DNA of 64,000 nt from RUG12461 sp045661345 (GCA_045661345.1 JAZRFM010000018.1:13346-77345), one strand, 5' to 3'. Positions 1 to 8,115 are shown, numbered from the stretch's first letter. The notes: a model not told the origin generated them from the sequence alone. Numbers and translations: made by a program.

Positions 1-1
1 G

Positions 2-991
2 GATTTGTCCGTTTCCTTTTTCCGGATCATCATGGGATTCATGATCTTTCAGACCGTATCCATTGTTTTGAATGCGGCGCTGCGCGGGATCGGCAGAACA
101 AAGGTGACATTGGTCTCCAACATTGCCATGGGGCTGACGGACATCCTGTTTAATTATCTTCTGATCGAAGGACACCTCGGGTTTCCGCGGCTGGAGATCG
201 CCGGGGATGCAATCGCAACCGTGCTCGGCACAGTGGCAGGCTGTGCAATCAGTATCATTGCCATCCTCAGAAACGTGGACTTCCTTTCCTTCAAGGGGAT
301 GCTGCGGGAGCGGATTCTCGCAAACCGGGAAGCACTGAAGGCTATCGGGAGCAAGGCGGGCAATATCATTTTCGAGAATCTTGCCATGCGCATCGGTTTC
401 CTGTTGTCCAGCATAATCGTATCGATGCTTTCCCCGAATGAGACAGCGGTCTATGCGGTTGCCATGATCCTGCTCAACTATTCCTTTGCCTTTGGGGACG
501 GGATCCAAAGCGCAGTGGTGGCATTGACGGGAAGGAGCTTCGGCGCCCGTAATTTTGACGATTTCCGGCGATACTCCAGAATTGCCGAGATATGCGGACT
601 GATCTGTGCAGGCTTTCTCTGCCTGATCTACATCACAACGGCAAGGCCTTATTACGGAATGTTTTTTACGGATGCCGCAGCCATTGCGGACGGGGTGAAA
701 TCGTCTTTCATCGTGTCGTCCCTGACCGCGGTGCAGATTTTCAGGATCGTTTTGATCGGGATCATGCGCGGAATGGGAGAGGTGAAAGATCCGAGACGTA
801 TCGCCACCCTCTGTGTCATGGTCGTGAACCCCTTATGCAGCTATATCCTTACCTTTCCCGCGGATCTCCGTGTGTGGGGCGTGTGGGCGGCATCAGTCAT
901 CACACAGGTGCTTTGGCTTGTGTTAAGCATCTTCTTCTGCGGCAGACATCAGAGAAGAATCAGGAAAGGAGCCTTTTCCCATGCTGATTAA
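2..991 (+). CDS. MATE family efflux transporter, C-terminal part
   Basis: This is the 3' part of a multidrug and toxin extrusion (MATE) transporter cut by the left edge of the window; the reading frame is open from base 2. About 328 residues remain, with alternating hydrophobic spans and typical MATE motifs (LRGIGRTK near the start, GIMRGMGEVKDP near residue 255). Members export cationic compounds with Na+ or H+ gradients, but the substrate cannot be told from sequence. The stop codon overlaps the next gene by 11 bases, so the two are probably co-transcribed and translationally coupled. This links the transporter at least physically to the Cas10-like genes downstream. Confidence 0.9.
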   Translation, partial: DLSVSFFRIIMGFMIFQTVSIVLNAALRGIGRTKVTLVSNIAMGLTDILFNYLLIEGHLGFPRLEIAGDAIATVLGTVAGCAISIIAILRNVDFLSFKGMLRERILANREALKAIGSKAGNIIFENLAMRIGFLLSSIIVSMLSPNETAVYAVAMILLNYSFAFGDGIQSAVVALTGRSFGARNFDDFRRYSRIAEICGLICAGFLCLIYITTARPYYGMFFTDAAAIADGVKSSFIVSSLTAVQIFRIVLIGIMRGMGEVKDPRRIATLCVMVVNPLCSYILTFPADLRVWGVWAASVITQVLWLVLSIFFCGRHQRRIRKGAFSHAD

Positions 992-1355
992 TTGCACGAA
1001 TCATCCTTATGAGATCTGGAACGAGCCGCAACGCGAAGCAGCCCTGCGCTACGGGGAGGTGGTGGATCTGGCGTTTCCGCCCATTGACCCCTCCGCGGAG
1101 CCGGCGCAGCTGCGTACCCTGGCGACGGAGTATGCGGCAAAAATCGAGGCGCAGCAGCCGGAGGCCGTGCTTGTGGCGGGAGAGTTCACCTTTGCGTTTA
1201 TGCTGGTGGACAAGCTGCTCCGGGACGGCGTGACGGTGCTTTCTTCCTGCTCCAAAAGAGTCACGGAGGAAGTCAAAAATCCGGACGGTACCAATGAAAA
1301 AAAATCTGTCTTTCTGTTTGAAAGATTCCGGGAATACACCTACTATGAGGAGTAG
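981..1355 (+). CDS. Small Rossmann-like protein next to Cas10-like gene, possibly ring-nuclease/CARF type
   Basis: A 124-residue protein starting inside the end of the MATE gene, with AAGGAG about 9 bases before the ATG. Its pattern suggests a small alpha/beta fold: a strand at MLINCTNH, a second at GEVVDLAFP, a helix around residues 40-58, a strand and turn at AVLVAGEFTF, a helix, then a strand at VTVLSSCSKR. This resembles the short Rossmann-type proteins that accompany type III CRISPR genes (Csx15, Csx16 and Csx20 are such small ring-nuclease candidates), but I cannot assign it to one family. Position directly before a Cas10-like gene supports a role in sensing or degrading a nucleotide messenger; that is inference. 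The fold guess needs structure prediction. Confidence 0.75.
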   Translation: MLINCTNHPYEIWNEPQREAALRYGEVVDLAFPPIDPSAEPAQLRTLATEYAAKIEAQQPEAVLVAGEFTFAFMLVDKLLRDGVTVLSSCSKRVTEEVKNPDGTNEKKSVFLFERFREYTYYEE

Positions 1356-1393
1356 AAAAGGAGCGGACAGGAGGGGGTTCGGAGGATAGAATC

Positions 1394-2926
1394 ATGGAAA
1401 AAGAACTGATGGAGAAAGAGGTCTTATGTATCCTTGATACGAGACAGATTCAACGCTATATGTTTCGCAGCAACACCTTTCTGGATACCATCGGCGGCAG
1501 CGATCTCCTGGAGCATGTGCTGTGGGACGCAATCAGGGATGCAATGGTGAGTATCGACCCGCCGCTTTCCGGGGAGGAGTATGCGCTCTCCCTCGGGACA
1601 CGCTCGGAGGATATCCCGTATTTTACTTCGCCGGGAATTAAGTTTCAGCTTATGATCTGTGCGGCAGGTAACGCGCTTTGCCTCGTACGCACCGGTGCGC
1701 TCTGCCAGACAATTATCCGCAGGATTTCCCGCTATTATCTGGAACAGGGGTATTCTCTGAATCTGGCGGCTGCGGCCACAGAGAAAACGGATCACCTGGG
1801 CAATGATATTTTTCAGCTTTACAAAAAACTGAACAATATCAAAGCGGCTTCCGAGCTTTCGGATCCTCTGGGGACTCTTCCCGTGATCATGCGGGAAAGA
1901 CGCACGGGAGAGCCGGTGGTCGCGTTTGATGAGGAGAACGGGGACTATGTTTCCAGATCCTCCGTGATCCGCAGAAATGAAGCCAAAAAGCGGGCTTTCC
2001 GGTTTGTCCAGAAGGACATACATACCACCCGGGCCAAGGACGGGAAAGACTACCTCGCCTATATTCATGCGGACGGCAACAATCTCGGGATCACCATCGG
2101 GCGGATTCTGCAGTCGACCCCGGACTATGTGGAGGGCATCCTCACCAGGCGCCGGATCAACCAAAACATCGAGGCGCTCTATCAGAGAGTCATGGAGCAG
2201 ACGATCCGGGATCTACAGGCATATTATGTCGGAAAAGGAGGCATAGAGGAAGAATTTCCCTATGAATTTCAGGTGTTCCACCGTGCGGGAGATGATATCA
2301 ACCTGGTGTGCAACGCGAATCTGGCATTTCCGTTTCTGGACTTTTTCTACAAAAATCTGGAGGGGGCCACGATCTGGGAAAAGGACGGGGAGCGTATCCC
2401 CCTGTACGTTTGCGCAGGCATTTCCTTTGTGACGAAGGACAGTGCATTCCACGCGGCATACGGTCTGGCGGAGGAATGCTGCAAGAGCGCAAAGACCGCT
2501 GCAAAAGAGGAACGCAATCTCCGAAACGGTCTGGCAGGGAACTGGTTTGACTTTCAGATCTGCGACAATCCGAATGTGCAGGAGCTGGATCTGCTGAGAC
2601 AACGGTCTTACCTCACCGATCAGGGGATCAATATGATGCTGCGTCCGTACAGCAGAGATGAGGAGGATCGTGGAAAAGCGTTTCATTATAGAGGCCTGCT
2701 GGAGCGGATTGAAAAACTGAAAGCTTTGGATCTATCAAGGACGCAGACGGCCATGCTGAAACAGTCCTATCTCAGCGGAAGGGTCGCATTCAGTACCTGG
2801 TTACATGCCATGAAGAAAAGGGGCGTGGATCTTGTCGAAATGCTGGGACACCCCTCCTATACAGATGAAGAGCGTCAGATCCATGCGGTCTGGTTTGATG
2901 CAACGGAGCTCATGGATTTTGTATGA
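1394..2926 (+). CDS. Cas10/Cmr2-like two-palm protein without HD domain
   Basis: A 510-residue Cas10-type protein. Residues 11-45 carry the first-palm signature of Cmr2/Csm1 proteins (LDTRQIQRYMF, then IGGSDLL). The second palm has HADGNNLG at 225-232 and AGDD at 298-301 in the place of the classical GGDD; both metal-binding aspartates are kept. A Cas10-like motif follows (CAGISFVTKDS, then AEECCKSAK, 340-367). There is no N-terminal HD nuclease domain and no Cys4 zinc knuckle that I could see, and the protein is shorter than typical Cas10 (about 700-900). In known type III systems this domain makes cyclic oligoadenylate when the complex binds target RNA. It lies 38 bases after the Rossmann-like gene and 30 before the RAMP gene. 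Assignment to the Cas10 superfamily is fairly firm; activity is unknown. Confidence 0.85.
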   Translation: MEKELMEKEVLCILDTRQIQRYMFRSNTFLDTIGGSDLLEHVLWDAIRDAMVSIDPPLSGEEYALSLGTRSEDIPYFTSPGIKFQLMICAAGNALCLVRTGALCQTIIRRISRYYLEQGYSLNLAAAATEKTDHLGNDIFQLYKKLNNIKAASELSDPLGTLPVIMRERRTGEPVVAFDEENGDYVSRSSVIRRNEAKKRAFRFVQKDIHTTRAKDGKDYLAYIHADGNNLGITIGRILQSTPDYVEGILTRRRINQNIEALYQRVMEQTIRDLQAYYVGKGGIEEEFPYEFQVFHRAGDDINLVCNANLAFPFLDFFYKNLEGATIWEKDGERIPLYVCAGISFVTKDSAFHAAYGLAEECCKSAKTAAKEERNLRNGLAGNWFDFQICDNPNVQELDLLRQRSYLTDQGINMMLRPYSRDEEDRGKAFHYRGLLERIEKLKALDLSRTQTAMLKQSYLSGRVAFSTWLHAMKKRGVDLVEMLGHPSYTDEERQIHAVWFDATELMDFV

Positions 2927-2956
2927 TCACGGAGAAACAGCGGGAAGGAAAACAGG

Positions 2957-4714
2957 ATGCTTTTTTTAAAAATCATGACGATCGGAGAAGTGGCATTTTC
3001 CGGATTTATGAAGCTGGAAGAGGGATACCGATACGATATTCCCTTCGATGATCTCATGCTGCCGGCGCTGCCCATAGAGGAATTGCTTCGCAAGGAAGGA
3101 TTGATCGAGGATTCGGATTTGATCGGATTTGCACATCCGGACGGGTATCGCGGGATCATTGCCAATGCTGTCGAATTGCTTCAGAAATCCCGTAACTTTG
3201 CGGAACACATCAAGGGCTGCTTTACAAAGGACAGATTCTGGGAAGAGGAAGGGGTGCGGGTTCGCAGCATTCGATCCGGGATGCGGTTTTTTGCGGCGGT
3301 GCGTGTCACGACGGAACGGGCCAGGGAGCTGAAAAGCCGTCTGGACGGGCGGCATCATATCGGCATCCGGACAAAAGAGATCACCGGAGAGGTGGAGCTG
3401 GAGCTGATCAATATTGACCGGGAATTGGCGTATGGGGTGGAGACTTCCCCGATTAAACACTATACGGCTTTGGATTATACCGCCCTGACGGTGACGCCGG
3501 CTTGTTTTTACGCACCCTATGAGGAGGGCGACAGGACGTATCTGTATATACCCGGCGCAGTGATGAGAGCAATGATGATGGATCGGGTGACGGAGCTGAC
3601 GGAGGAAGAAAAAGACAGTCTGCGCTGTTCCAATGCATACATCAGCAGGAACGGAAGACGGCTTCTTCCCGTACCGGCCTGTATGTCGGTTGTGAAGCTG
3701 GACAAAAAACAGCTTCGCTATCGTCTGGCACCGGGCAAGGATCCGCGGCGGGTAGAACAGGATGTGGGACTTTCGGATTGCTTTGCGGAGGATTTTGAGA
3801 GTCATTTTATGGAATATACGACGCCGGAGACGGAGCATATCGCCTCAAAAGAAGGGCAGATTTATGACGCGCTGTCCTGCGGACAGGTTTTCTGCGGCAC
3901 CATCTACGGAAGCGATTCAGCGCTCCGGAAGGTTCTGGACTATGGACACCGGTTTCAGACCTTCTTTATGGGCTCCCTGGAAAAGCAGGGCTATGGAGAG
4001 GTTTATCTGAGAGCCTCCGGACTCCGGGAGGAAGATCCCCCGGCTGAGATGCTTTCCAGAAACTTTGATGTATGCTGCGCTTCCGACACACTTCTTCTGA
4101 ATGAGGACGGGATGCCCTCCTGCAGAGCAGAGGATCTCCTTCTGGAGGTCGAGCGTGTGCTGGGATGTGAGGGGAAACTGGAGATCGAAGGCAGATATAC
4201 CAATATTTACCGGGATTACAGTGTAAACCCCTATTGGGGGACGGACGGTGCCGTCGTCAGATGTATGGCAAAAGGCTCCGTACTGCGCATCCGCACAAGG
4301 GACAGGGAGCCGGTCGACATCTTTCCGCTGCGCCACTGCTTTGTCGGGGAACGCACGGAGGACGGATACGGCGAACTGATCGCCTATCCGGCGAGGGGAC
4401 AGTACTACCGGCTGGCGGAAAGTGTGTCACCTGACAGGCACGTACGCAATTACCCCCTGCCGGTTCGCGGGATCGGCATGGGCGCCGGCTTTGCAGGGAA
4501 TGTGCTTGCATCCACGCTGAAAAGCCGCATCCAGGCACTTGCCACCGCAGACCGTCTGGGAAGCGTGGATGCGGAGCTGACGAAGGAGATGGTTCCGGTG
4601 GATCTGCTTCTGGAATTGCAGGATCAGTATGATCCGATGATATCGGAAGAAAGGATGATCCGGTGGTACCGGGATGCATGGGAAGGAGAAGAGAATGAAT
4701 CGGATCCCGCTTGA
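2957..4714 (+). CDS. Tandem RAMP protein, Csx10-like
   Basis: A 585-residue protein with hallmarks of the CRISPR RAMP superfamily (Cas5/Cas7-type RNA-binding folds). It has two Gly-rich loops, GSLEKQGYGEV at 339-349 and GERTEDGYGEL at 464-474, and two segments like the conserved proline loop of RAMPs, LPALPIEELLR at 35-45 and YIPGAVMRAMM at 197-207. A GLSDCFAED segment near 271 also fits. Two RAMP units in one chain of this length are typical of Csx10, the type III-D subunit. No other RAMP gene is present, so a full Cas7 backbone could not be built from this locus alone. A GGAAGG-like ribosome site precedes the ATG; a second possible start is Met7. It overlaps the next gene by 20 bases. Confidence 0.8.
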   Translation: MLFLKIMTIGEVAFSGFMKLEEGYRYDIPFDDLMLPALPIEELLRKEGLIEDSDLIGFAHPDGYRGIIANAVELLQKSRNFAEHIKGCFTKDRFWEEEGVRVRSIRSGMRFFAAVRVTTERARELKSRLDGRHHIGIRTKEITGEVELELINIDRELAYGVETSPIKHYTALDYTALTVTPACFYAPYEEGDRTYLYIPGAVMRAMMMDRVTELTEEEKDSLRCSNAYISRNGRRLLPVPACMSVVKLDKKQLRYRLAPGKDPRRVEQDVGLSDCFAEDFESHFMEYTTPETEHIASKEGQIYDALSCGQVFCGTIYGSDSALRKVLDYGHRFQTFFMGSLEKQGYGEVYLRASGLREEDPPAEMLSRNFDVCCASDTLLLNEDGMPSCRAEDLLLEVERVLGCEGKLEIEGRYTNIYRDYSVNPYWGTDGAVVRCMAKGSVLRIRTRDREPVDIFPLRHCFVGERTEDGYGELIAYPARGQYYRLAESVSPDRHVRNYPLPVRGIGMGAGFAGNVLASTLKSRIQALATADRLGSVDAELTKEMVPVDLLLELQDQYDPMISEERMIRWYRDAWEGEENESDPA

Positions 4715-5111
4715 AAAAATACCGAAAAAAGGGCTTGTCATGGCGTATTTTCGCGAGACTCTGCTGTTTTCTCCTTATGAGATCGATGGGGAACAGCTGA
4801 GAATGACGGTGGAAAATGCCTTTGAGAAGGAAGAACCCTATGAGTGTCATTTTTTTGACGGAACAAAGGAATACCGCAGGATCAAAAGAGCTGCCCGGGG
4901 AGATGTGATCGAACGGATCCTGACAGAGGAGGAAGAGAGGGACTTGCCCGGCGAACTGCTTTTTACGGAGGACATGCTCGTGAAGAGGGAATATGTCCAA
5001 ATACCCGGCATACCGGAAAAGCTGCGGGTGATCAATCGCTATCAGTATTCGGAAAACGATACGCTGATACTGAAGGATTACCGGATAGCTGTGATAGATG
5101 GTGTACAATAA
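4695..5111 (+). CDS. Small protein resembling Csx19 of type III-D CRISPR
   Basis: A 138-residue protein; the ATG at 4695 is preferred because GGAAGGAGA lies just upstream, and it overlaps the RAMP gene's end by 20 bases. The layout (an N-terminal LLFSPYEIDG segment, a charged ECHFFDGTKEYRRIK strand pair, a C-terminal LRVINRYQY followed by LKDYRIAVIDG) resembles my recollection of Csx19, a small type III-D protein found beside Csx10. No catalytic motif is visible. Tight coupling to the RAMP gene suggests a structural partner. The Csx19 link is tentative; that it is a real gene in this operon is well supported. Confidence 0.7.
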   Translation: MNRIPLEKIPKKGLVMAYFRETLLFSPYEIDGEQLRMTVENAFEKEEPYECHFFDGTKEYRRIKRAARGDVIERILTEEEERDLPGELLFTEDMLVKREYVQIPGIPEKLRVINRYQYSENDTLILKDYRIAVIDGVQ

Positions 5112-5125
5112 GAAAGGAGAACCCT

Positions 5126-5251
5126 ATGAGTTGGATGAAAGAAAATCTTGGTAAAATTGTAGCGATTGGAGTTCTGGTCACGGCGGTCGCCATCGTCGTG
5201 CTGATCCTGATCAACAAAGCGCAGGAAGGTAAATTGCTCGACGAATGCTAG
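5126..5251 (+). CDS. 41-residue single-span membrane peptide
   Basis: A short gene with a strong ribosome site (AGAAAGGAGA, 5 bases before the ATG), 14 bases after the Csx19-like gene. It encodes 41 residues: a charged start (MSWMKENLGK), one hydrophobic span of about 20 residues (IVAIGVLVTAVAIVVLILI), then a short polar tail ending in cysteine (LLDEC). Its stop codon overlaps the start of the YdcF-like gene (ATGCTAG). It could be a small membrane subunit of either neighbour, or a membrane effector of the Cas10-like module; nothing in the sequence decides between these. Confidence 0.7.
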   Translation: MSWMKENLGKIVAIGVLVTAVAIVVLILINKAQEGKLLDEC

Positions 5252-6348
5252 CATCGGAAATGACTTTACGCATCGATCTGTTTCAGAATGCCATTGTGCT
5301 TTTTCTGATCGTGCTGTCCGTCCTCCTCTGGGTCGGGTATGTACGCTGTTACAAGCGCCGCCGGTATTCCTATCAGGTGGTTTTTCTATCCGGATTTGCG
5401 CTCTGGATCAGTGTCTCCGCCATATTCACCGCGATTGATGCAGCGATGCGCTATCCCATGCCCCGCTTTTTTTCTTTTCTGCAGGAAGCGGGATGGGTGT
5501 TTATGCTGTTTACCTCCTGGCTGGTGCTGTCCTTTGCGGTGGCGCTGACAGCCAGCAACATCGCCTTGATCAGACACGAAGGATTTCGAAGAAACAATTT
5601 CTACGGAATCGTGATCTCGTTTCTGATGGTGGCGGGAGAGGTTCTCGGTGCGGTGCTGATGCTTTCCGGTAACGGCGGCGCCACCCAGTATCACAAAAAC
5701 AGCATTACCACCACCAGTTACCTGTCCTGCTATGTGCTGTTTGAGTGCTTTTTGATCGGATCCATCATCAACGGGCTGCTGGCGGCAGAGCATGAGCCGC
5801 CGTTGGATGCGGACTACATCATCATTCTCGGCTGCAGGATCCGGGAAGACGGAACCCTCTATCCCCTGGTGCGCGGCAGAGTGGATCGCGCCCTCGCCTT
5901 TTACCGGAAGCAAAAAGAAGCGACCGGAAAGGAAGCGGTCTTCGTCCCGTCGGGCGGAAAGGGGGCAGATGAGCCCATGAGCGAGGCGGAAGCCATGCAG
6001 CGGTACCTGCTTTCCAAGGGCATTGCAAAAGAAAAGATCATGCCGGAAACAGCTTCCCGGGATACCCTGGAGAACATGCTGTTTTCCAGAAAGCTGATTG
6101 AGGAAAAGAGTCCCGACGCCAAGGTGGTATTTGCCACCACGAATTATCACGTTTTCCGCAGCGGCATCATCAGCCGGCAGGCAGGATTTGAGCCGGAAGG
6201 GATCGGAGCGCGGACGAAGTGGTATTTCTGGCCGAATGCGTTTGTACGCGAGGTTGTCGGCATGTTTGTCTATAAAAGCAAGGCGCTGCTTTTGATATTG
6301 TGCCTGATGATCGCGTACTTTGCATTGATCGGGACACTGATCAGATGA
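5245..6348 (+). CDS. YdcF-like (DUF218) membrane protein
   Basis: A 367-residue protein. The first 180 or so residues contain about five hydrophobic spans; the remainder is a DUF218/YdcF domain, recognisable from DYIIILGCRI near 190, an RVDRALAFY helix, the PSGGKGADEPMSEAEAM loop and a C-terminal TTNYHVFRSG segment, followed by a last membrane span. The family includes SanA/ElyC-like envelope proteins implicated in cell wall carbon flow; the reaction is unknown. The start codon overlaps the stop of the 41-residue peptide, so it is translated with the operon above. A strong terminator follows. Confidence 0.88.
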   Translation: MLASEMTLRIDLFQNAIVLFLIVLSVLLWVGYVRCYKRRRYSYQVVFLSGFALWISVSAIFTAIDAAMRYPMPRFFSFLQEAGWVFMLFTSWLVLSFAVALTASNIALIRHEGFRRNNFYGIVISFLMVAGEVLGAVLMLSGNGGATQYHKNSITTTSYLSCYVLFECFLIGSIINGLLAAEHEPPLDADYIIILGCRIREDGTLYPLVRGRVDRALAFYRKQKEATGKEAVFVPSGGKGADEPMSEAEAMQRYLLSKGIAKEKIMPETASRDTLENMLFSRKLIEEKSPDAKVVFATTNYHVFRSGIISRQAGFEPEGIGARTKWYFWPNAFVREVVGMFVYKSKALLLILCLMIAYFALIGTLIR

Positions 6349-6352
6349 TAGT

Positions 6353-6400
6353 AGAATCCGTGGGAACAGGAGGGCATGTTCTCAGGGATTCTTTTTTTTT
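6353..6400 (+). terminator. Rho-independent terminator after YdcF-like gene
   Basis: A long hairpin: AGAATCC pairs with GGATTCT and an inner TGGGAACA pairs with TGTTCTCA, closed by a purine-rich loop and followed by nine T. It closes the operon that contains the Cas10-like genes and separates it from the sulfur operon. Confidence 0.85.
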
Positions 6401-6406
6401 GCAAAA

Positions 6407-6440
6407 ACCTATTGACATGGTAGGCGAGTAGGAATATAAT
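6407..6440 (+). promoter_or_regulatory. Promoter with overlapping operator for cysteine desulfurase operon
   Basis: TTGACA (6412-6417) and TATAAT (6435-6440) with 17-base spacing make a near-consensus vegetative promoter. Around the -35 box lies CCTATTGACATGGTAGG, an imperfect inverted repeat (CCTA/TAGG), followed by a second AGTAGG. The same block recurs upstream of the metY-like gene at 8081-8115. The position over the promoter suggests a repressor, most plausibly an Rrf2-family regulator (IscR or CymR type); that identity is inferred from the genes controlled. Confidence 0.8.
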
Positions 6441-6491
6441 CCGGTAATGTAATCGGAAATCAGAGAATCGTAACAGCAGGAGGATAAGACA

Positions 6492-7676
6492 TTGATCTAT
6501 GCGGACAATGCCGCAACGACCAAAATGAGTGAAGCGGCACTTGATACCATGACATCATTCCTGAGGGAAACCTGGGGCAACCCGTCGAGTCTGTACGGGA
6601 TCGGACAACAGGCAAAGGAAGCGCTGGAAAATGCAAGAGCGGACATCGCTGCGGTGATCGGCGCCGATCCGAAGGAAATCATTTTTACCTCCGGCGGGAG
6701 TGAGGCGGACAATCAGGCGATTCGTTCCGCGGCAGCGCTGGGGGCAAAGAACGGAAAAAGGCACATCGTTTCCTCCGCCTTTGAGCATCACGCGGTTCTG
6801 CACACCCTGGAGGCACTGAAGGACGAAGGCTTTTCAGTCACCCTGGTGGACGTGCATGAGGACGGCATTGTACGGCCGGAGGAAGTGGAAGAGGCGATCA
6901 CAGACGACACCTGCCTCGTGACCATTATGTATGCGAACAATGAGATCGGAACCATCCAGCCCATCCAAAAGATCGGGGAGATCTGTCAGAAGCACGGCGT
7001 GCTTTTCCATACGGACGCCGTGCAGGCCGTTGGCCACATTCCGGTGAATGTAACCACCGATCAAGTTGATATGCTGTCTGCTTCCGCGCATAAATTCCAC
7101 GGACCCAAGGGCGTCGGCTTTCTGTATGTGAAGAAGGGCGTACGCCTGACGAGTCTCATCGCAGGAGGAGCGCAGGAGAGAGGGAAACGTGCCGGCACGG
7201 AAAACGTGCCGGGGATCGCAGCCATGGCGTCGGCTTTGCAGGAAGCCGTATCCAAAATGGATACTGCGTCCGCAAAGATCCGGAAAAACCGGGACAGGCT
7301 CATCGAAGGGCTTGGCGGCATCGAACACTGTGCCTTGAACGGTGACGCTGTAAAACGCCTTCCGGGGAACGTGAACTTCTGCTTTGAAGGGATCGAAGGA
7401 GAATCCCTACTGCTGCTGCTGGACGACAAAGGAATCCAGGCCTCCTCCGGAAGCGCCTGCACCTCCGGCTCTCTGGATCCGAGCCATGTGCTCCTTGCAA
7501 TCGGGAGAGTGCATGACGTCGCGCACGGATCCCTGAGACTCACCATCAGCGAAGAGACGACGGAAGAGGATGTGGAGGAGATCATAGGTGCCGTTTCCGA
7601 GGTGGTGGCCTATCTGAGAGGATTTTCCCCGATCTGGAGAGACCTCACTACAGGGAAAAAGCAGTTTATTTTATAA
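6492..7676 (+). CDS. iscS: Cysteine desulfurase (NifS/IscS family)
   Basis: A 394-residue PLP enzyme that removes sulfur from cysteine for Fe-S cluster assembly. It starts at TTG, chosen because AGGAGGATAA lies just upstream and MIYADNAATT is the expected family N-terminus. Seen motifs: GGSEADNQAI near 73, the PLP-lysine region SASAHKFHGPKG near 198, and the catalytic cysteine in SSGSACTSGSLDPSH near 320. It is followed 17 bases later by the scaffold gene. The desulfurase/scaffold pair without other isc genes is the usual Clostridia arrangement. Confidence 0.95.
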   Translation: MIYADNAATTKMSEAALDTMTSFLRETWGNPSSLYGIGQQAKEALENARADIAAVIGADPKEIIFTSGGSEADNQAIRSAAALGAKNGKRHIVSSAFEHHAVLHTLEALKDEGFSVTLVDVHEDGIVRPEEVEEAITDDTCLVTIMYANNEIGTIQPIQKIGEICQKHGVLFHTDAVQAVGHIPVNVTTDQVDMLSASAHKFHGPKGVGFLYVKKGVRLTSLIAGGAQERGKRAGTENVPGIAAMASALQEAVSKMDTASAKIRKNRDRLIEGLGGIEHCALNGDAVKRLPGNVNFCFEGIEGESLLLLLDDKGIQASSGSACTSGSLDPSHVLLAIGRVHDVAHGSLRLTISEETTEEDVEEIIGAVSEVVAYLRGFSPIWRDLTTGKKQFIL

Positions 7677-7693
7677 TCACGGAGGTAAGACAG

Positions 7694-8080
7694 ATGGCTT
7701 TATACAGTGAAAAAGTGATGGATCATTTTCGCAACCCGCGCAACGTCGGTGTGATCGAGGATGCGGACGGGATCGGAGAGGTCGGGAACGCCAAGTGCGG
7801 CGACATCATGAAGATGTATCTGAAAATCGACAACGAGACGATCACGGATGTCAAATTCGAGACCTTCGGCTGCGGCAGCGCGATTGCATCCAGTTCGATG
7901 GCGACAGAGCTGATCAAAGGAAAACCCGTTTCCGAGGCGATGCAGCTGACCAATCAAGCAGTGGCCGAAGCCCTGGACGGACTGCCGGATTACAAGATGC
8001 ACTGTTCCGTGCTGGCGGAGGAAGCAATCCGGTCGGCGCTGGATGACTATGAGAACAGGAAGAAGGAAACAGTTTCATAA
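7694..8080 (+). CDS. iscU: Fe-S cluster scaffold protein IscU/NifU N-terminal type
   Basis: A 128-residue scaffold on which the desulfurase assembles Fe-S clusters. The three cluster-binding cysteines are visible in GNAKCGDIMK, ETFGCGSAIASS and MHCSVLAEEA, and the aspartate after the first is present. GGAGGTAAG precedes the ATG. It is co-transcribed with the desulfurase; the stop is followed almost at once by the promoter of the next gene. Confidence 0.95.
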   Translation: MALYSEKVMDHFRNPRNVGVIEDADGIGEVGNAKCGDIMKMYLKIDNETITDVKFETFGCGSAIASSSMATELIKGKPVSEAMQLTNQAVAEALDGLPDYKMHCSVLAEEAIRSALDDYENRKKETVS

Positions 8081-8115
8081 AACCTATTGACACGGTAGGT
8101 AAGTAGTGATAATGT
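8081..8115 (+). promoter_or_regulatory. Promoter/operator of the metY-like gene, copy of the upstream one
   Basis: AACCTATTGACACGGTAGG starts at the stop codon of the scaffold gene. TTGACA (8087-8092) pairs with TAATGT (8110-8115) at 17 bases; the block CCTATTGACA-GGTAGG-AGTAG is shared with 6409-6431 almost base for base. Because leader, -35 and spacer are all conserved and not just the promoter hexamers, a common regulator binding both is likely. Confidence 0.75.

Noticed and set aside
981..6350. CRISPR array near the Cas10-like genes
   Set aside because: I looked for spaced direct repeats around and after these genes and saw none; the region is continuous coding sequence.
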